The notes beneath the pieces were generated by a model, which searched no databases, had not been told where the DNA came from, and saw nothing but the letters and a program-made list of their open reading frames with translations. A DNA stretch of 64,000 nucleotides from Symbiodinium natans (lineage: Eukaryota; Sar; Dinophyceae; Suessiales; Symbiodiniaceae). The stretch is from contig CAJNDS010002790.1 in assembly GCA_905221605.1 (NCBI GenBank), positions 778,597-842,596 of the forward strand. The letters run 5' to 3'. Position 1 is the stretch's first letter. The number at the start of each line of letters is the position of its first letter. Both the position numbers and the translations under genes were made by a program. This document shows positions 41,498 through 53,530 of the stretch, piece by piece.

Positions 41498-44400
41498 GTG
41501 TATGTATGTTTATGTGTCGTATACATATATGTACATATATACATGTTTTTGGACATATACAGAAACACGTATAGCCGGCTAGGGTCTAAGTAGTATTTAA
41601 CTAGTATGTGGGAAGGATCGAGTTTGTTTAGGTCAGTAACTAGTAAGAATAATTGAGTGTGTTTAAATAATCAATGTATTTGTATTCTCTCTCTGTATAT
41701 ATATATATAGACATACATTCTCTTTTCCTTATGTATATGCATATGGTTTAGGGTGTAGGCTTTAGGGTTGAGGGTTCAGATTTTCGGGTTTGGGGTTCAG
41801 GGTTTCCGCCTTTTGGGTTCAGGGACTGTATGCCGAGGCAAGACTTGCGCCCTCCGCCACCGCTTCGAGGACAAAAGCGAGAATGGATCGGGATACAGGG
41901 ATCCCAATACTACGGGGGCCCAGAGCATTTAGGGTAGTTCTATCATCAGAACGTAAAGAAGTAGAAGAACATCAAAAGATCTTTTGGGGAATTACCAATG
42001 GACAACATACAAAATCGTGTTGGCTCCTGTAGTACACCTTGAGTCCCCGCCCGTAGGTGTTGCTCAACTACAGAACCCTAGTGTAAAGAACACATCGGGG
42101 AGGGTTGAACCCTAAACCCCAATCCCTAGAAGTAGAGTTCAAAATGGATCCTCTGCTTCACCCTGGAACATCCGCGCCTGATTCCCAACAAGCCTCAAGC
42201 CTTTCGCAACGTGTAGGGCTCAGGGTTATGAGGGCTGTAGGGTTTGTAGGGTTGGAGGGTCTGTTGTTAAGTTTTTGTGTTTGTTATCGGGTTGCTTCTC
42301 TATAGGGTCTTAAGGGCTTTTAGGGTGTTTAGGCTCAGGGTTAAGGGATTCCAGGGCTGCCAGGGTTTGGGGCTCAGGGCTTTTTCGGGTCTTATGAGGA
42401 AGTTCAATCTGTAAGTCTTCTGAAGCCTGAGACCTCAAATCCTAAACCCTAAACCCTAAACCCTAAACCCTACCCCCTAAACCCTAAACCCTAAACCCTA
42501 AACCTAAACCTCAGTAGGGTTTGGGGCTCTTCGAGGAGCTGTCACAAGCCGTTCTGTCGTGGGTCTGGGTGTAGGGTTTGGGATTATTGCTCGAGACCAG
42601 CTTCCCCTGTGGATGGGTCTACAGGTTCAGGGTTCAGGGTTTAGGGTTCAAGGTTCACTCGCACACTTGCGTCCGAAGAGCCTGACACCCCCAAAATCCA
42701 ATGCACTCAAGTGCCTTAACCCTACTGTAAACGCCAAAAGCCCTAAACTCCAAATCCCTAAAGCACTCAAAAACTCCATCCCCCCGCCCTGCCCCTCTCC
42801 CCCCCCGCCCCTGCCCCCCTTCCCACCCCTTCCCAGGTCCTCTCCAGACCATATGGCTCTGTGCTGATGCGGTGTCCATGACGCTGGAGCCCTGGTCTGT
42901 GGGTTTAAGGGTTTGGGGTTTAGGAGTTTTGAGGCTTCGGGCTTAGGGCTGCGGATTTGGGGTTTGGGCTCCTTGCTTTGTCGATGGAATAGCTCTTACT
43001 TCAGGCTTCAGGCTTATAGGGTTGAGGGTAGGCTGCGCCCCACTGGCCAAAGCCCATGCTTGGGGACTGCAACGTCTACTATGCTGAGTTTGCGTCGCCA
43101 ACGGGGCTCTAGCCCGGCCCACATGTAGAGATCATCTGTAGATGTATGCTGCGTCCCCCCCCCCCCCAGCATGAAGAACCGATGCACTTGGACAGATCTT
43201 TGGGGATGCTTCTCCCTTCAATGCCTTAGATATGGTCCCCTGTTCTCGCTTAAAAAAGGCCACTTGCAGAGTTGGCTACGGGGCTTGTAATGCTTTGCTA
43301 CCGCATCTGGTCTTTTTACAGTAGAAACTGGACTACCCAAATCCCAACTAACCCATCCTGGCAACGAATGCTACTGCGATGAGGCAAAGCACCGGCTGCA
43401 TTCAGGTTCATTACGGCTTCAACTCATGGGCTTAGGTACTCTTGGTCAGGATTGGGGTGAAGGAATGAAGGTGATAATTGAAGCACCCAGATGCACCTGC
43501 CAACAAGGGGAAGTGTGGTCTGTGTCAACGTCAGTTTCTTCAAGGTGTTTTGACCCTAACTGTGCCCCAAGTCACGGGGGATGATCTGAGTTAGTGAGGC
43601 CCAGCCATGTTGAAGTTTTGACTCACAAAGTGCATGCATGGTTTGGGTCCGGGCTATACCTCTGAAGCTTGGCCCAGTTCCCGAGAAGCGAAGATGCCTA
43701 AGTTTAGTCCCCAGAGACCGCTCGCGTTCAGGTCTTCAATCTTCGCTGTGGGCAAGAAACCTACTAAGGCGCATTCCACAACCCTAAACCCTCAACCCTC
43801 AACTCCAAACTCCCCCTAAACAGAAGCTGCGTCCGAAGTCATGAAAGCGCCATGAAAACCCCATAAAGCCCATAGATCCAAATCTCAAACCCTTTGACCC
43901 ACAGGCCCCTAAACCCTATAAACGCTCAGCAACCTCCTAGAACACCTCCAGCCTGAACCCTAAACCCCCTGAAGGCGAACATTCCAGTGTGGTCCCGTCT
44001 TGCAGACAAGATGTATGTGCCTCAAGTGTTTTGCATTCAAGGGCCCAGGGTTTAGGGAGGTGCAAAATGATGCCCAAGAAACCCTGAAGCCTGAGCCCAC
44101 CCTTCGTTTCTTAGGGATGAGGATCCCTTCTAAACCCCTTTAGTGAATCTAGGCAGAGAAGGGTTCCCTCCTTCTTCCGGGTTCAGGCGCGTGGGGGGGT
44201 AGGGTCTTGTAAGGGACATGAATTGCGAGGATCGCAGCGCCTTGGCTCACTTTGCCTGCGGGTCGACCGCCCAGAGCGGGGAGCAATTCCTCAACCCTAA
44301 GCCCTTGCCCCTAAACTCTCCACCCCCACAGCCCAAAACCCCACAACCCACAGCCCTAAACCCCACAACCTACCACTCCTAAAAGACCCTCAAACTGAAG

Positions 44401-44548
44401 CAGATTCAAACCTGAACCAGCTTCATCGCCGCATCGGAACACGAAACCGGAGCCGCCACGATGCGAGGTGAATGCAAGGCCACAGCGAAGCCATGAGCCT
44501 GATACCGTTTCCTCTTACTAGGGACTTAGGGATGCTTCGGAATAATTC

Positions 44549-44622
44549 TGATTTTTTTGGCACTACAATTCCCAAGAAACAGCACAAAACATAGATTTTG
44601 CTAGGGTTCCAAGTTCATTGAA
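44549..44622. repeat. Dispersed repeat, about 75 bp
   Basis: Carries GGCACTACAATTCCCAAGAA, ACAGC, TTTTGCTAGGGTTCCAAGTT. Aligns with 38310-38381 (GGCACTGCAATTCCTAAGAA) and 53938-54008 (GTACTATAATTCCTAAGAGA). Age appears moderate from the divergence; non-coding. Confidence 0.55.
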
Positions 44623-45154
44623 GGGGAATGAAGCAGTTAGGTACCTGTATGTCCCCCTATCTAGCCCTTTATACGGGATTACATGGGCTTATGACTCCTT
44701 CTTCATATGGCTTGCCTTGAAGCCCCATCTAGGTAGGATTTCGTGAGGTTTGACCTGTTCCTTCATGCTTTGGGCTTAGATTTTATCTCGCATTTGTTTT
44801 CAGAGGGTGCTTTAGGGGCCAACATAGGCGACTACGCTGCTAAGGGCTTCTAAGGCTTTTGGCCTTATCGGGCATAGAGCTGTACCCGAAAGCCTTCGCA
44901 CCACTATAGCATTGAACTCTTCCAAATAACGACCCTCTAGAGATTTCACAGTGTTCCGGCACCACATACAACTTAGCACGAAGCAAGATGGGGCGGCTAG
45001 GGCGCCCCCGAGCCCCAAGCCCAAAACTCTCAGCCATAAGAACTAAAGCCTAAACCCCAAACCCCAAGTCCTAAACCCTGAGCCCTAGAAATCCGAGATA
45101 TACATTGATCTCAAGGCCCTTATAAAGTCCCCTTCTTGAGCCCGAAGTCGTCAG

Positions 45155-48100
45155 GGCCACGTGGCCAACGTCCTGAGCGCCTGCTTCGGGCACGGGGACT
45201 TCACCGTGACGGTGCTCCACCCCGGAGCCACGGCTGCCTCGCCGTTTTTGGGGTTGCGGGATTATAGGGTTTATAGCGTTTGTAGGCTTTACAGGGTGTT
45301 TTGGGTTAATTATAGGGTGTAGGGTTTAGCAAGGCCGGTGGCCCAGTGGTGAAATAAGGCCCCAAAGCCTCCGTCAAAGTTCCAAGAGGAGCCCCACCTG
45401 CCCAGAAGCTTAAACCCTAACCCTAAACCCTAAACCCTAAACCCTAAACTTGGTACACTTCTCGATTAGTGCTAAGAGTTCCCAGTACATCCCACACCGA
45501 AACCCAACCTCCAAACCATCCGGCGTCTGCGGACGGGCCTGTGGACGACCTCGACGGGGACAACGCTCATTTCACGTTCGATATGGTGTCTGCTTGAAGG
45601 TTCATGCTTACTTATGAATAGGGTTGCAAGCAGGGTAATTAGAAGTCATGACCTTATTTTCAGGTACTTACAGCCCGACTTCTGGCAAGTCGTTTTGTTT
45701 CAGCCTGGCATCTTTTTGGAGCCCCGTGCTCATACTGAGTTGAGCAGTCAACCCTAACCTCTAAACTCTAAGAAGTCAAAAGCTTCTGCTTAGTAGCCCA
45801 GGGGCAGCAGAGCTCGAAAGGAAGATGCCAACCGAGTTCAAGCCCGGGTTGGAATGAGAAGGTCGAGGTACGACCTTTGAGAGTTACGATGTACACCCAG
45901 CGGGTTTCTGTCTTCTTCTTTGGTTTGTGGTGGCAGAGGGGGCGGAGGGGGGGGGGGGGAGTCAAGCAGAAGGGCTACGCATTGATACTCGGTGCAAGAG
46001 TTGGCACCACCACCCAAGTACCTTTCAAGATACCCGGAAACACGGTCCGGCCCTATTTCGGGGCGCTTAGGGGGAGGACCTCATGGTACACAGAACCCGA
46101 AACTCTCAACCCCGCAAAAATGCACTTCATGACCTCAGGAGGTTGCAATGATGGGAGCGACAGCGCTGAGGTGAAGCGCACAGAATTTCGGGTGTGCCTT
46201 GGCAGACCCAGGAATCTTGCGAGATCTCCGTTTCCTCAGGTATCGGCATTCCAGCCAGATTGACGTAGGTTCTTGCGCTGCCATGCTTTTAAAGATTCAT
46301 CATCGCCTGCGCCGAGGTGGTCTGTCCTGCTCTCCAAGTGGTCGCCGATCTTTGACAAAATGAGCCCTGGCCGAAGCTCTGCCCTGAAGAGTTTTTTATG
46401 GCTTTGCTGCTACGAGATGTTTGCAGACATTGAAGTGGGGCTTGGCCTGCCTTTAATGCGGCGCCGTTTAGAGCAGCGGAGGTGGTGCATGAAAAGATAA
46501 GTGCCATTCAGGGTGGATCTCCAGATTGAAACCCACTTTGCCTCAGGATCAGTTCGCCAAACTTCTGCGAAGCCAGCGAAAAGCAGGTGGCCTTGATGGC
46601 AGCATGGGGCATTGACAACAGTGCGCAGATGGGTTCAGAACAGGCCAGCTTCTTGTTCTCAAGGGTTTGCCGATGCTTTGGTCATTCTTCGACTCATCAT
46701 TCTGCTCAGCATTGTTTGGTTCGTTGTCGCTATATGACTGGTATTACTATCATATTTATTATTGCTACTACTATTCGCATTGTTATTTGTATTATCATTG
46801 TTGCCATTATTACAATGATGACAATGACGATGAATCATAACTATCTTGTTTACTTTGGTTTTGTTGTGATCATGAAAGTTATGGTTCTAATTGTGTTAAT
46901 GATTATGACTACTCTTGCGTCCCAGTACTACGATAACGGTTACAAATATTTAAAACATTCCTGATAATCAAGGCAATAGCAACAGCATCCGTATTAGCAA
47001 TAAAGCCGTACCAGCAATAAAAATCATACTAGCAGCAGTCGCCATAGCAGTAATTCTCTCACGACGAACAACAATAGTTGTAATGAGATCAAAATACACA
47101 GAGTCATGGAGCAGTGGCCATGGACCGTAACAGACCACCCCCGAAGCCTCCAAAGTCCAAACCCTTAAGAACCCTAAACCCTATCCCTAAACCCTAAACC
47201 CTAAACCCTAAACCCTAAACCCTAAACCCTAAACCCTAAACCCTAAACCCTAAACCCTAAACCCTAAACCCTAAACCCTAAACCCTAAACCCTAGCACTT
47301 GAGGTGGTCATCGGCGACTTCTCGGCCGATGCTGTGGAGACCTTCCTCCGCTTCCTCTATTCCGGGACGGTGGAGGGCTCTCTGGCACTTCGGCCCCGAA
47401 GCTGATGATTTCGTTGTTTTGTTTTTGTTGAGGGTTTGTGCTTTTCTTTTAGTTTTTAGCTTGTGTGGTTTGTGTTCGGCTTTCGGCCCTGGACAGGTTC
47501 GGTTTGTTTTGATTTAGAGCTTCTTGTTTTTTGGAGGTTCCTGCAGCCCAAAGGTGTCAAGGCCCATAAGCAGGGTATGGGGTTTAGGGTTTGGGGTTTA
47601 GCCCTGTGAGCAGGGTTTGCGCTTTCGGGTTTCGCCGCATCCGAGGCAACCCTGGTAGAAGTGGCAGCCATGGCGGACAAGTACCAGGCCATGTTCCCTA
47701 AGCCCTAAACCCTATAAAGCCCTTAACCCTGCTCCCTGTAAACCCTAAATCCCACAAACCCTGAAACCCTATGAACCTTAAACCGGCGTCAGCTCATCGA
47801 GTCGAAGATCCTATGATGCTGGGGGAGGGGGGGGGGTTCGAAAGGTCCTTTGCTGGATTGTTTGGGGGTTCCTATGGGTTTTGAAAAGGAAAGCTTAGGG
47901 TTATTCTGGAAAAAAAGGGTAGCTCACAGGCGATGAACTCACTCGACACCACCTGCAAGTCTCGGTGCAAACCAAGATCTGCGAAGCCCCCCCCCCCCCC
48001 GCCAATCGCCAATCTCGTCGCAGGTGGATGAGCTCCTGGTTCTTTGCACTGCGACTTGCTCACAACGAGTCGTCCTCGTAAATCTCGCCGTAGCCAGTAG

Positions 48101-49408
48101 GAGCAGACGAGGAGCAGGAGCAGGATGAGTGGCAGCAGGAGTAGGAGGAGCAGTCGGGGGGGGGGGGGGGTCGTAGGGTTGAGGGTCCAGCGGAAAGAGC
48201 CTCATAGTCTAACATCCACCACAACCCTAAACCCCAAACCCCAAATCCCAAACCCTAAACCCTAAACCCTAAACCCTGAACCCTGAACCCTGAACCCTAA
48301 ACCCTGCCCCTAATCCAAAGGAGGTCCTCCAAGAGCAGCTTACGAAGCAGCCCGAGCTGGCCTGCGAGCTCTTCGCCTGTGCCGACCGGTTTCAGGTGGC
48401 CAACCTCCGCTTGGAGGCAGGTGTCTCTAACCCTACGAGCCTACAAAACCCTGTAAATCGCATAAGCCCCTATACAAACTATGAACTTCTCATAAACCCT
48501 CTAGCTCCTAAACCTAAATCCCTGTTTTTTTTTTTCGGGTTTTGAGGTCCCTCTACCATGATGCGAATGAACCACTTTTAGTAGAGGGTCATTATATACC
48601 CTCGAATATCCGAGAGCTTTTGAATGTACTATATTGTACCATAAACACAATCTACGATGATGTAAGCATTTTCTTCTTCAGAGGTGGGCGGAGCGGCGGG
48701 GGAGTGCGGGGTGTTTACCAGGAGGGGACCAGCCTAGCCCAAAATCACAGCTTATGCAGGGTGAGTAGGGTTTAGGGTTTAGGAGGTTCAGGGTGTATAG
48801 GGCCTAGTCTCACACCGGTGAGGGGTGTTGGGGTGCTATATCATGAAACCCTCTCGAGATTGAAGAGCCCTAAGCCTGCAGCCCCGAGCTCCAATACCAA
48901 ACCCTCAGCCCTGAACCTCTTTTTGCTTCTGCTTCTTGTCATCTGTGGCTTTCGAGGCCCTGGAGCAAATCTGGATCCATGCCCGGGAGGCGCTACGCAC
49001 TCGCCCCAACTTGAGTCTGAGGCTACTTGACGAGGCCGGACTTTGTTCATGGAGGGTTTATTATCTGGGGCTTAAGGTTCGGGATGTTTCATAGTTTCCC
49101 TTGCAGGGCGTTGTTAGTGTTCCGTTTTTCCAGAGGGCTTGAGCCTCAGACTTGTTTTTCCCCCCTCCTTTCTGTAGGTGGGGAGTTCGATCGGGGCTTA
49201 GGGCGGGGGAAGGTTTGCGTTCAGGGTGAGTGTGCGGCTTTTTTTTACAGGCTTTTCGGGTTCGGGTAGGGGGTGGGGCTGGGTGGTCAGAGACAGCAAG
49301 CACCAGGTAGGTTTCCAAACGGTTCTCTAGATTTTGGCTACTGGGTACCCTGACATCATAAAAAGACCTCGAGGTTAGACGAGTTTTGTTTCAGTGCATC
49401 CCCCCCTC

Positions 49409-49491
<83 letters not shown>

Positions 49492-49555
49492 GCTACTACT
49501 ACTACTACTGCTACTACTGCTACTACTGCTACTACTGCTACTACTGCTACTACTG

Positions 49556-49615
<60 letters not shown>

Positions 49616-51177
49616 AGGGGGTTTGGTGTTTAGGGTTTAAGGTTTTAGGAAAGCCCTTTCTGTTGCAGGTTTGCAGTAGAATCCTACTACAATAGCTGGC
49701 TACAAAATCTTGGGGTTAACCCTAACCACTAACCCCTAAGCCCGAAGCCCTAAACCCCTCAGGTGCTGAACTTGGACTTGCTTTGCGCAGACACGGAAGC
49801 GACTTGGCGAAGTGGGGGTTTGGCACTCTGAGGACGAAGCGATTCTGCTGCTGCGAAACAGCCCAGGAACCCCATAAGCCCTACCTAAAACCCTTTTTTA
49901 CCTACAGTTTTATGGGTTATACCTACTAATTAAGGGTAGTTACTACTTAAACTGTAGGTAAATTACCCCAAACATCCCCGAAACCCGATAGCAGAGGAGA
50001 TACGAGAGCTGCTCATCAGCTGGGGCAACAGCAAGAAGCGCAAGGCGTCGACGATAAAGGAGGACGCAGTGAAGGGATCAGCACGCTACCGCATATCTTT
50101 CAGTACATACATCATGTGTATGCTGACAGAGTCTGCAGTGTAGAGTTCAACTCTGCATTAAGTTAAGTGCTGTTCTACATTAATCATGGGTTCTCCTGCT
50201 ACCCCCCTCTATACTACCCCCCTAAGTTCCCCCTTAATGAAGGCTATTTAGGAAGACTTAAGTTTCTTCTCGGTGAGGGAACTCGGGGGGCTATAAAAGA
50301 GCGGGTGTCGGGGAACCCATGACACATTGGAGACTTTGCTCTCCGTATGGAGGAGGAGGAGGAGGTGGAGGACGAGACAGACTTGTTTCAAGCCTCCCTC
50401 AACAAGCACATCGCACGCCTGAGCCCTGCCTGGCGGCGTACGCCGGAGCACAGCAATGATGTGCTGACTTCCTTGTGGTCACTGGGGTGCTCTTAGACTT
50501 CTACCTCTTTTGCTGAAAGTTTGCCTTGGCTAATGTTTTAGTGGCAGCAGCACAGATGCTTGAAGCCCCAAAAGGAGTCCACTACTTGTACCAGTCTTGA
50601 GGTTGGACTACGAGAAGGCTGGCAAGACGGGCGCATTCCTGGGCTGTTGGGTGTCCATGATCCTGGGCCCGGACAGTGCGTTGTCCGCAAGTGACGACCC
50701 CTCGCTGCTCCAGAAGTACGCCGCAACTAGGACCCAGAGTAGGCCCTTATTCACATTTTTAGGGCTTAGGTTCCCTCATTATAGTTATCGGCCTCTTTAA
50801 ACCGAAGGAGGGCTCGGAGTGCACTCTTTTTTTTCCTAGGATACAGTTGGGTCGAGGCAAATGCTGAGAAAATCCCGCGCTGTCTCGACTACGTGGTCTG
50901 GATGCTGCCACATTCTTCTGTCTACATCATGGGCTTCTCATTCGCCCGCGAAGTTCTCGGCTTTACTCGCTTCAAAATTTGCTGTTCCGAGGATGGCTCC
51001 AAATGGCATGAAGTCTTCACTTCCACTGGAGGAATTGAGAAGGGCGAGCTCGTGGCATGCAAGAGGCTACCGCAGATGGTCAGGTGGTTCAGGCTCTCTG
51101 TGTTGGAAGGCTGTTGGAGCAACAGCTTCAACATCCATGGCATCTTGGGTGGGCGTAAGCCCACGAGGCGCACATGA
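45155..51177 (+). CDS. BTB gene 3: BTB-BACK-discoidin-like protein, at least 12 exons
   Basis: Paralogue of the intact gene at 23771. Hand-placed exons: 45155-45224 (VLSACFGHGDFTVTVLHP), 46139-46193 (EVKRTEFR), 46317-46434 (VWSVLLSKWSPIFDKM ... EMFADIE), 47304-47384 (VVIGDFSADAVETFLRFLYS), 47646-47687 (ATLVEVAAMADKYQ), 48324-48416 (PELACELFACADRFQVANLR), 48957-49034 (ALEQIWIHAREALRTRP), 49763-49798 (VLNLDLLCADTE), 49997-50059 (EIRELLISWGNSKKRK), 50353-50477 (SNDVLTSLW), 50602-50730 (LDYEKAGKTGAFLGCWVSM), 50847-51177 (LPHSSVYIMGF to TGA). Joins are in phase except between 47687 and 48324, where a short exon near 47793 (LIESKI) may be missing. Donors are GC, GT and GA. The start codon was not found. 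KKRK near the BACK region parallels KRKV in BTB gene 1. Confidence 0.7.
46735..46960. repeat. Degenerate AT-rich trinucleotide-like region
   Basis: Low-complexity mix of ATT, ATC, ATG and ACT words in the intron between exons 46317-46434 and 47304-47384 of BTB gene 3. The open frame through it (residues mostly I, M, T and V) is a composition artefact. Confidence 0.6.
47171..47294. repeat. Pure CCCTAAA array, about 17 units
   Basis: Nearly perfect heptamers ending only about 9 bp before the exon of BTB gene 3 at 47304, so the array forms the end of the intron next to the acceptor. Confidence 0.9.
49408..49615. repeat. (TAC)n microsatellite, about 68 units
   Basis: Long TAC/TGC trinucleotide array in the intron between exons 48957-49034 and 49763-49798 of BTB gene 3. 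Interruptions by TGC are regularly spaced (every 9 bp) near the middle, showing a higher-order unit. Its frames give poly-Tyr or poly-Leu and are not taken as coding. Confidence 0.95.
49899..49970. mobile_element. TTACCTACAGTTTA inverted-repeat element, reverse copy
   Basis: Starts TTTACCTACAGTTTTATGGG and ends TTAAACTGTAGGTAAATTAC. Reverse complement of the 55657-55750 copy. It sits in an intron of BTB gene 3, 26 bp before exon 49997-50059. Confidence 0.6.
50185..50321. mobile_element. CATGGGTT...CTATAC inverted-repeat element
   Basis: Left CATGGGTTCTCCTGCTACCC with CCTCTATACTACCCCC; right GGGGCTATAAAAGAGCGGG and GGGGAACCCATGACA. Third-intron-class copy of the family seen at 2353 and 62872. 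It lies just before the exon of BTB gene 3 at 50353. Confidence 0.6.
50847..51177 (+). CDS. BTB gene 3, terminal exon: discoidin-like region
   Basis: 110 codons including TGA. Contains VVWMLPHSSVYIMGFSF, FTRFKICCSEDGSKWHEVF, then MVRWFRLSVLEGCW and FNIHGILGG. The SEDGSKW motif and the WFRLSVLEG and HGIL blocks align with the intact paralogue without gaps. In BTB gene 1 the same region is split by four or five introns, so intron content differs sharply between paralogues. The acceptor at 50845-50846 pairs in phase with a GA donor at 50731 but is less certain than the exon itself. Confidence 0.75.
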
Positions 51178-53530
51178 CCGATGCGCAAAAGCTGCCATGG
51201 TTTCAATTTCCCCGAAGCGGTTCCGCTGAAGCGGTTCCGTCCCCTTAAAACTGGAGAGATGCGGCGCCTCCAAGCCCGCTCGCGTAGAAGTCCAACCTCA
51301 GTTCTCTGTGCGGAATCCCGCGGTAGGCACGCAGCTACAACAGCTAAGCCCTATAAACCAGAAACTTAGGCATCCCAACAGCCCAAACCCCTAAATCCCG
51401 GACTCTACACCGCGACTGCAACATCGGCTCCTAGAATCATGCACTATTGACCGACAATCTCTTGACACTCCCGACAGAACTCCAATGTACAAAGTCACGA
51501 AGCTTCACTTCGTGCGAATGGCCCCCAAGCCCCTAAACCCTCAAACCCTAAGCCCCTAAACCTCTCAACCTCTAACCCTATTACTCGGAGCTTTATGCCG
51601 GTCTCTTTAGGTGTTTGTAAGGTTATAGAGTCCAATTCGTCCTGGCAAGCAGGTCAAGAAAGTACACTCGAAATTGCTGCAAAATAGAGATAGCTGTAAA
51701 CTGTGTCTAATCAACATAAGTCCGGACCGCTATACTATTACTAGCTCCCCATCTGCATACTCAGAGGCACATCACCTACGTTTAACTACATCATCTGCTG
51801 GGCTTAAGCGGCTCTGGAGGGGCTGTCGATGGTTTCAGGGTTTGGGGTTTCAGGGCCCTTTTTGCTCAGGGTTTCTTCTGTTTTTTGTGGGGGGGTTCGG
51901 CAGGGGAGGGGGCCAGTAGGTGGATCCGGGCTCCGGGACCTAGATTCTGGGGCTAAGGGAATCGGGTGGACGGAGCTTTCATTGTGACTGTATGGAGCAT
52001 GGGCTTCATAGGATCTTTGTAGGATTTACACAGGGCTTGTAGGCCCAGATTCGGGGCAGCGCAGGACGCTTTCATTGATCGACTCACGGGTTCTTTAGGG
52101 TAGGGAGAGCGAGTCGCTAAAGAATCACCAGGGTTTCGGGGTTTGGGGGTTAGGGTTGGGGTTTGAGGTTTACAGGTTTAGGGGGTTAGGGGTTCAAGGG
52201 CCTAGGGTTTAGGGTTTTGGATTCAGGGTTTTAGGTTTGACTTTCAGAGCTGTGACCGAAGCCCCCAAACCCTAATTTCCCAGTACTTGAGGTTGAGGCC
52301 CCGGGTCATGCAGTCCGCCAACGTTCCATACTGGTGGGCGAAAGGACGTTAATGCGAAGGGTGGCATAGTTTGAGGTTTTGTTTTGCTTGCGGTGGGGAG
52401 GGGCGGGGGGCTTAGAATTTAGGAGTTTAGGGTTTGGGTTTCAGAGTTCAGGGTTTGACGGTCCCTGGAGGATCCTTCACGTCTCCGCCTCCCCGACCTG
52501 AGCCGAAGCTCTTCTTTGAGTCGAACGCCGAATGAAGTGGGGAACAAGCTGTCATCTGGGGTTTTCGGGTTCAAGGCTTTAGACAGAATAACTTTGCAAC
52601 TTAGAAACGGCTACATCTATCTGAGGTTTTAGGGTTCTGGATTTGGGGTTTGGGGGTTGAGGGTTTACGGAGCCTTTACACCCGATTGTGGCCCAGAAGG
52701 GATCACTTCCCTACATCTTGGGGCACGCCCCGAAGCCCGAAAGCTGAAGGGTCTCAGAACTCTTCTCTGAAAGTGCTCCGAGAGGTTGCCATTGCACATG
52801 TTACGAGACTTCACTGGGCGGGGGTTGCTCCCGAGTGTTTCTCGAGATGCCCAATCGTATCCTTATGCACTTGTTTTTTGGGGTGAGGACCCTCCAAGGA
52901 TGTGGCCCCTGCAATTTCGAAGGCCTTTTAAAGAAGGTTTGAGGCATAGTGTTTAACAGGGTTTAGGGCCCTGGGCCCCCGAGGTTTGGGGGTTTGGGGG
53001 CACGGGGCTTCGAGCTAGGGGGAGTAGGGTTTAGGGCCCTGGTGAGTGCATGGATTGGAGATGCTGAACCCTAAATCCTAAACCTTTTTATTGCCAGGTT
53101 ACTGGGCAGGTGTGGGCTTATGAATGTGCGGGGTATTAGGACAGTGCTGTGAGATCTCTGTAAAATGGCCTTGGCTGATGTGTTTACAAGGGTGTAGGGC
53201 CCTCGGGATTTAGGGTTTAGGGTGTTGAGTTTAGGGTTTACAAACCTGAAGAATGAGCTACCAGCCTCGATAAGGACACCACATGCGCAGTGAGGATTGG
53301 CTGCCCAGAGCCCTACAATCGGTTCTGAGCCACGACCCTATGCAGTTGGAAATAGTGTACCTTGGGATTTCTTTAACAGAGGCGAACCTAAACCCGAAAC
53401 TCTTACACCCTAAACGCTAAATCCTTGGCAATCTCTTTGCAGATGAACCTGAGGTCGGTAAGCCATCATGGAATGGAGTCGTAAACTCTGCACCCAATCG
53501 TCATCGAAAGCTACCGCTCCTAAAGACTGG

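Larger units (their letters stand above)
37898..45154. other. Long stretch without a recognised gene
   Basis: Repeat content: element at 38310-38381 (shared with 44549-44622 and 53938-54008), inverted-repeat element 38500-38645, AT microsatellites 38728-38795 and 41370-41550, TTTAGGG-like tracts 39270-39330, 39465-39610 and 42440-42520, inverted-repeat elements 40301-40390 and 41174-41230, a C-run at 41155-41171, and a repeat at 40857-40970 shared with 50726-50800. The parts at 39000-39240, 43140-43620 and 44400-44800 look like unique non-coding DNA. Open frames such as 42105-42305 and 44812-45024 (minus) show no known domain. Confidence 0.45.

Noticed and set aside
41175-41568. Minus-strand frames rich in Tyr, Met and Ile
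   Set aside because: Translation of AT microsatellites; no domain and no conserved flank.
45525-45595. Possible extra BTB exon (DDLDGDNAHFTFDM)
   Set aside because: Exon 45155-45224 joins 46139 directly in phase through a GA donor and gives a protein matching the paralogue, so no exon is needed here.
46587-46964. Frame rich in Ile, Met, Thr and Val resembling a membrane protein
   Set aside because: Low-complexity AT-rich DNA inside an intron flanked by in-phase BTB exons.
49386-49633. Poly-Tyr and poly-Leu frames
   Set aside because: Pure translation of the (TAC)n microsatellite in an intron of BTB gene 3.
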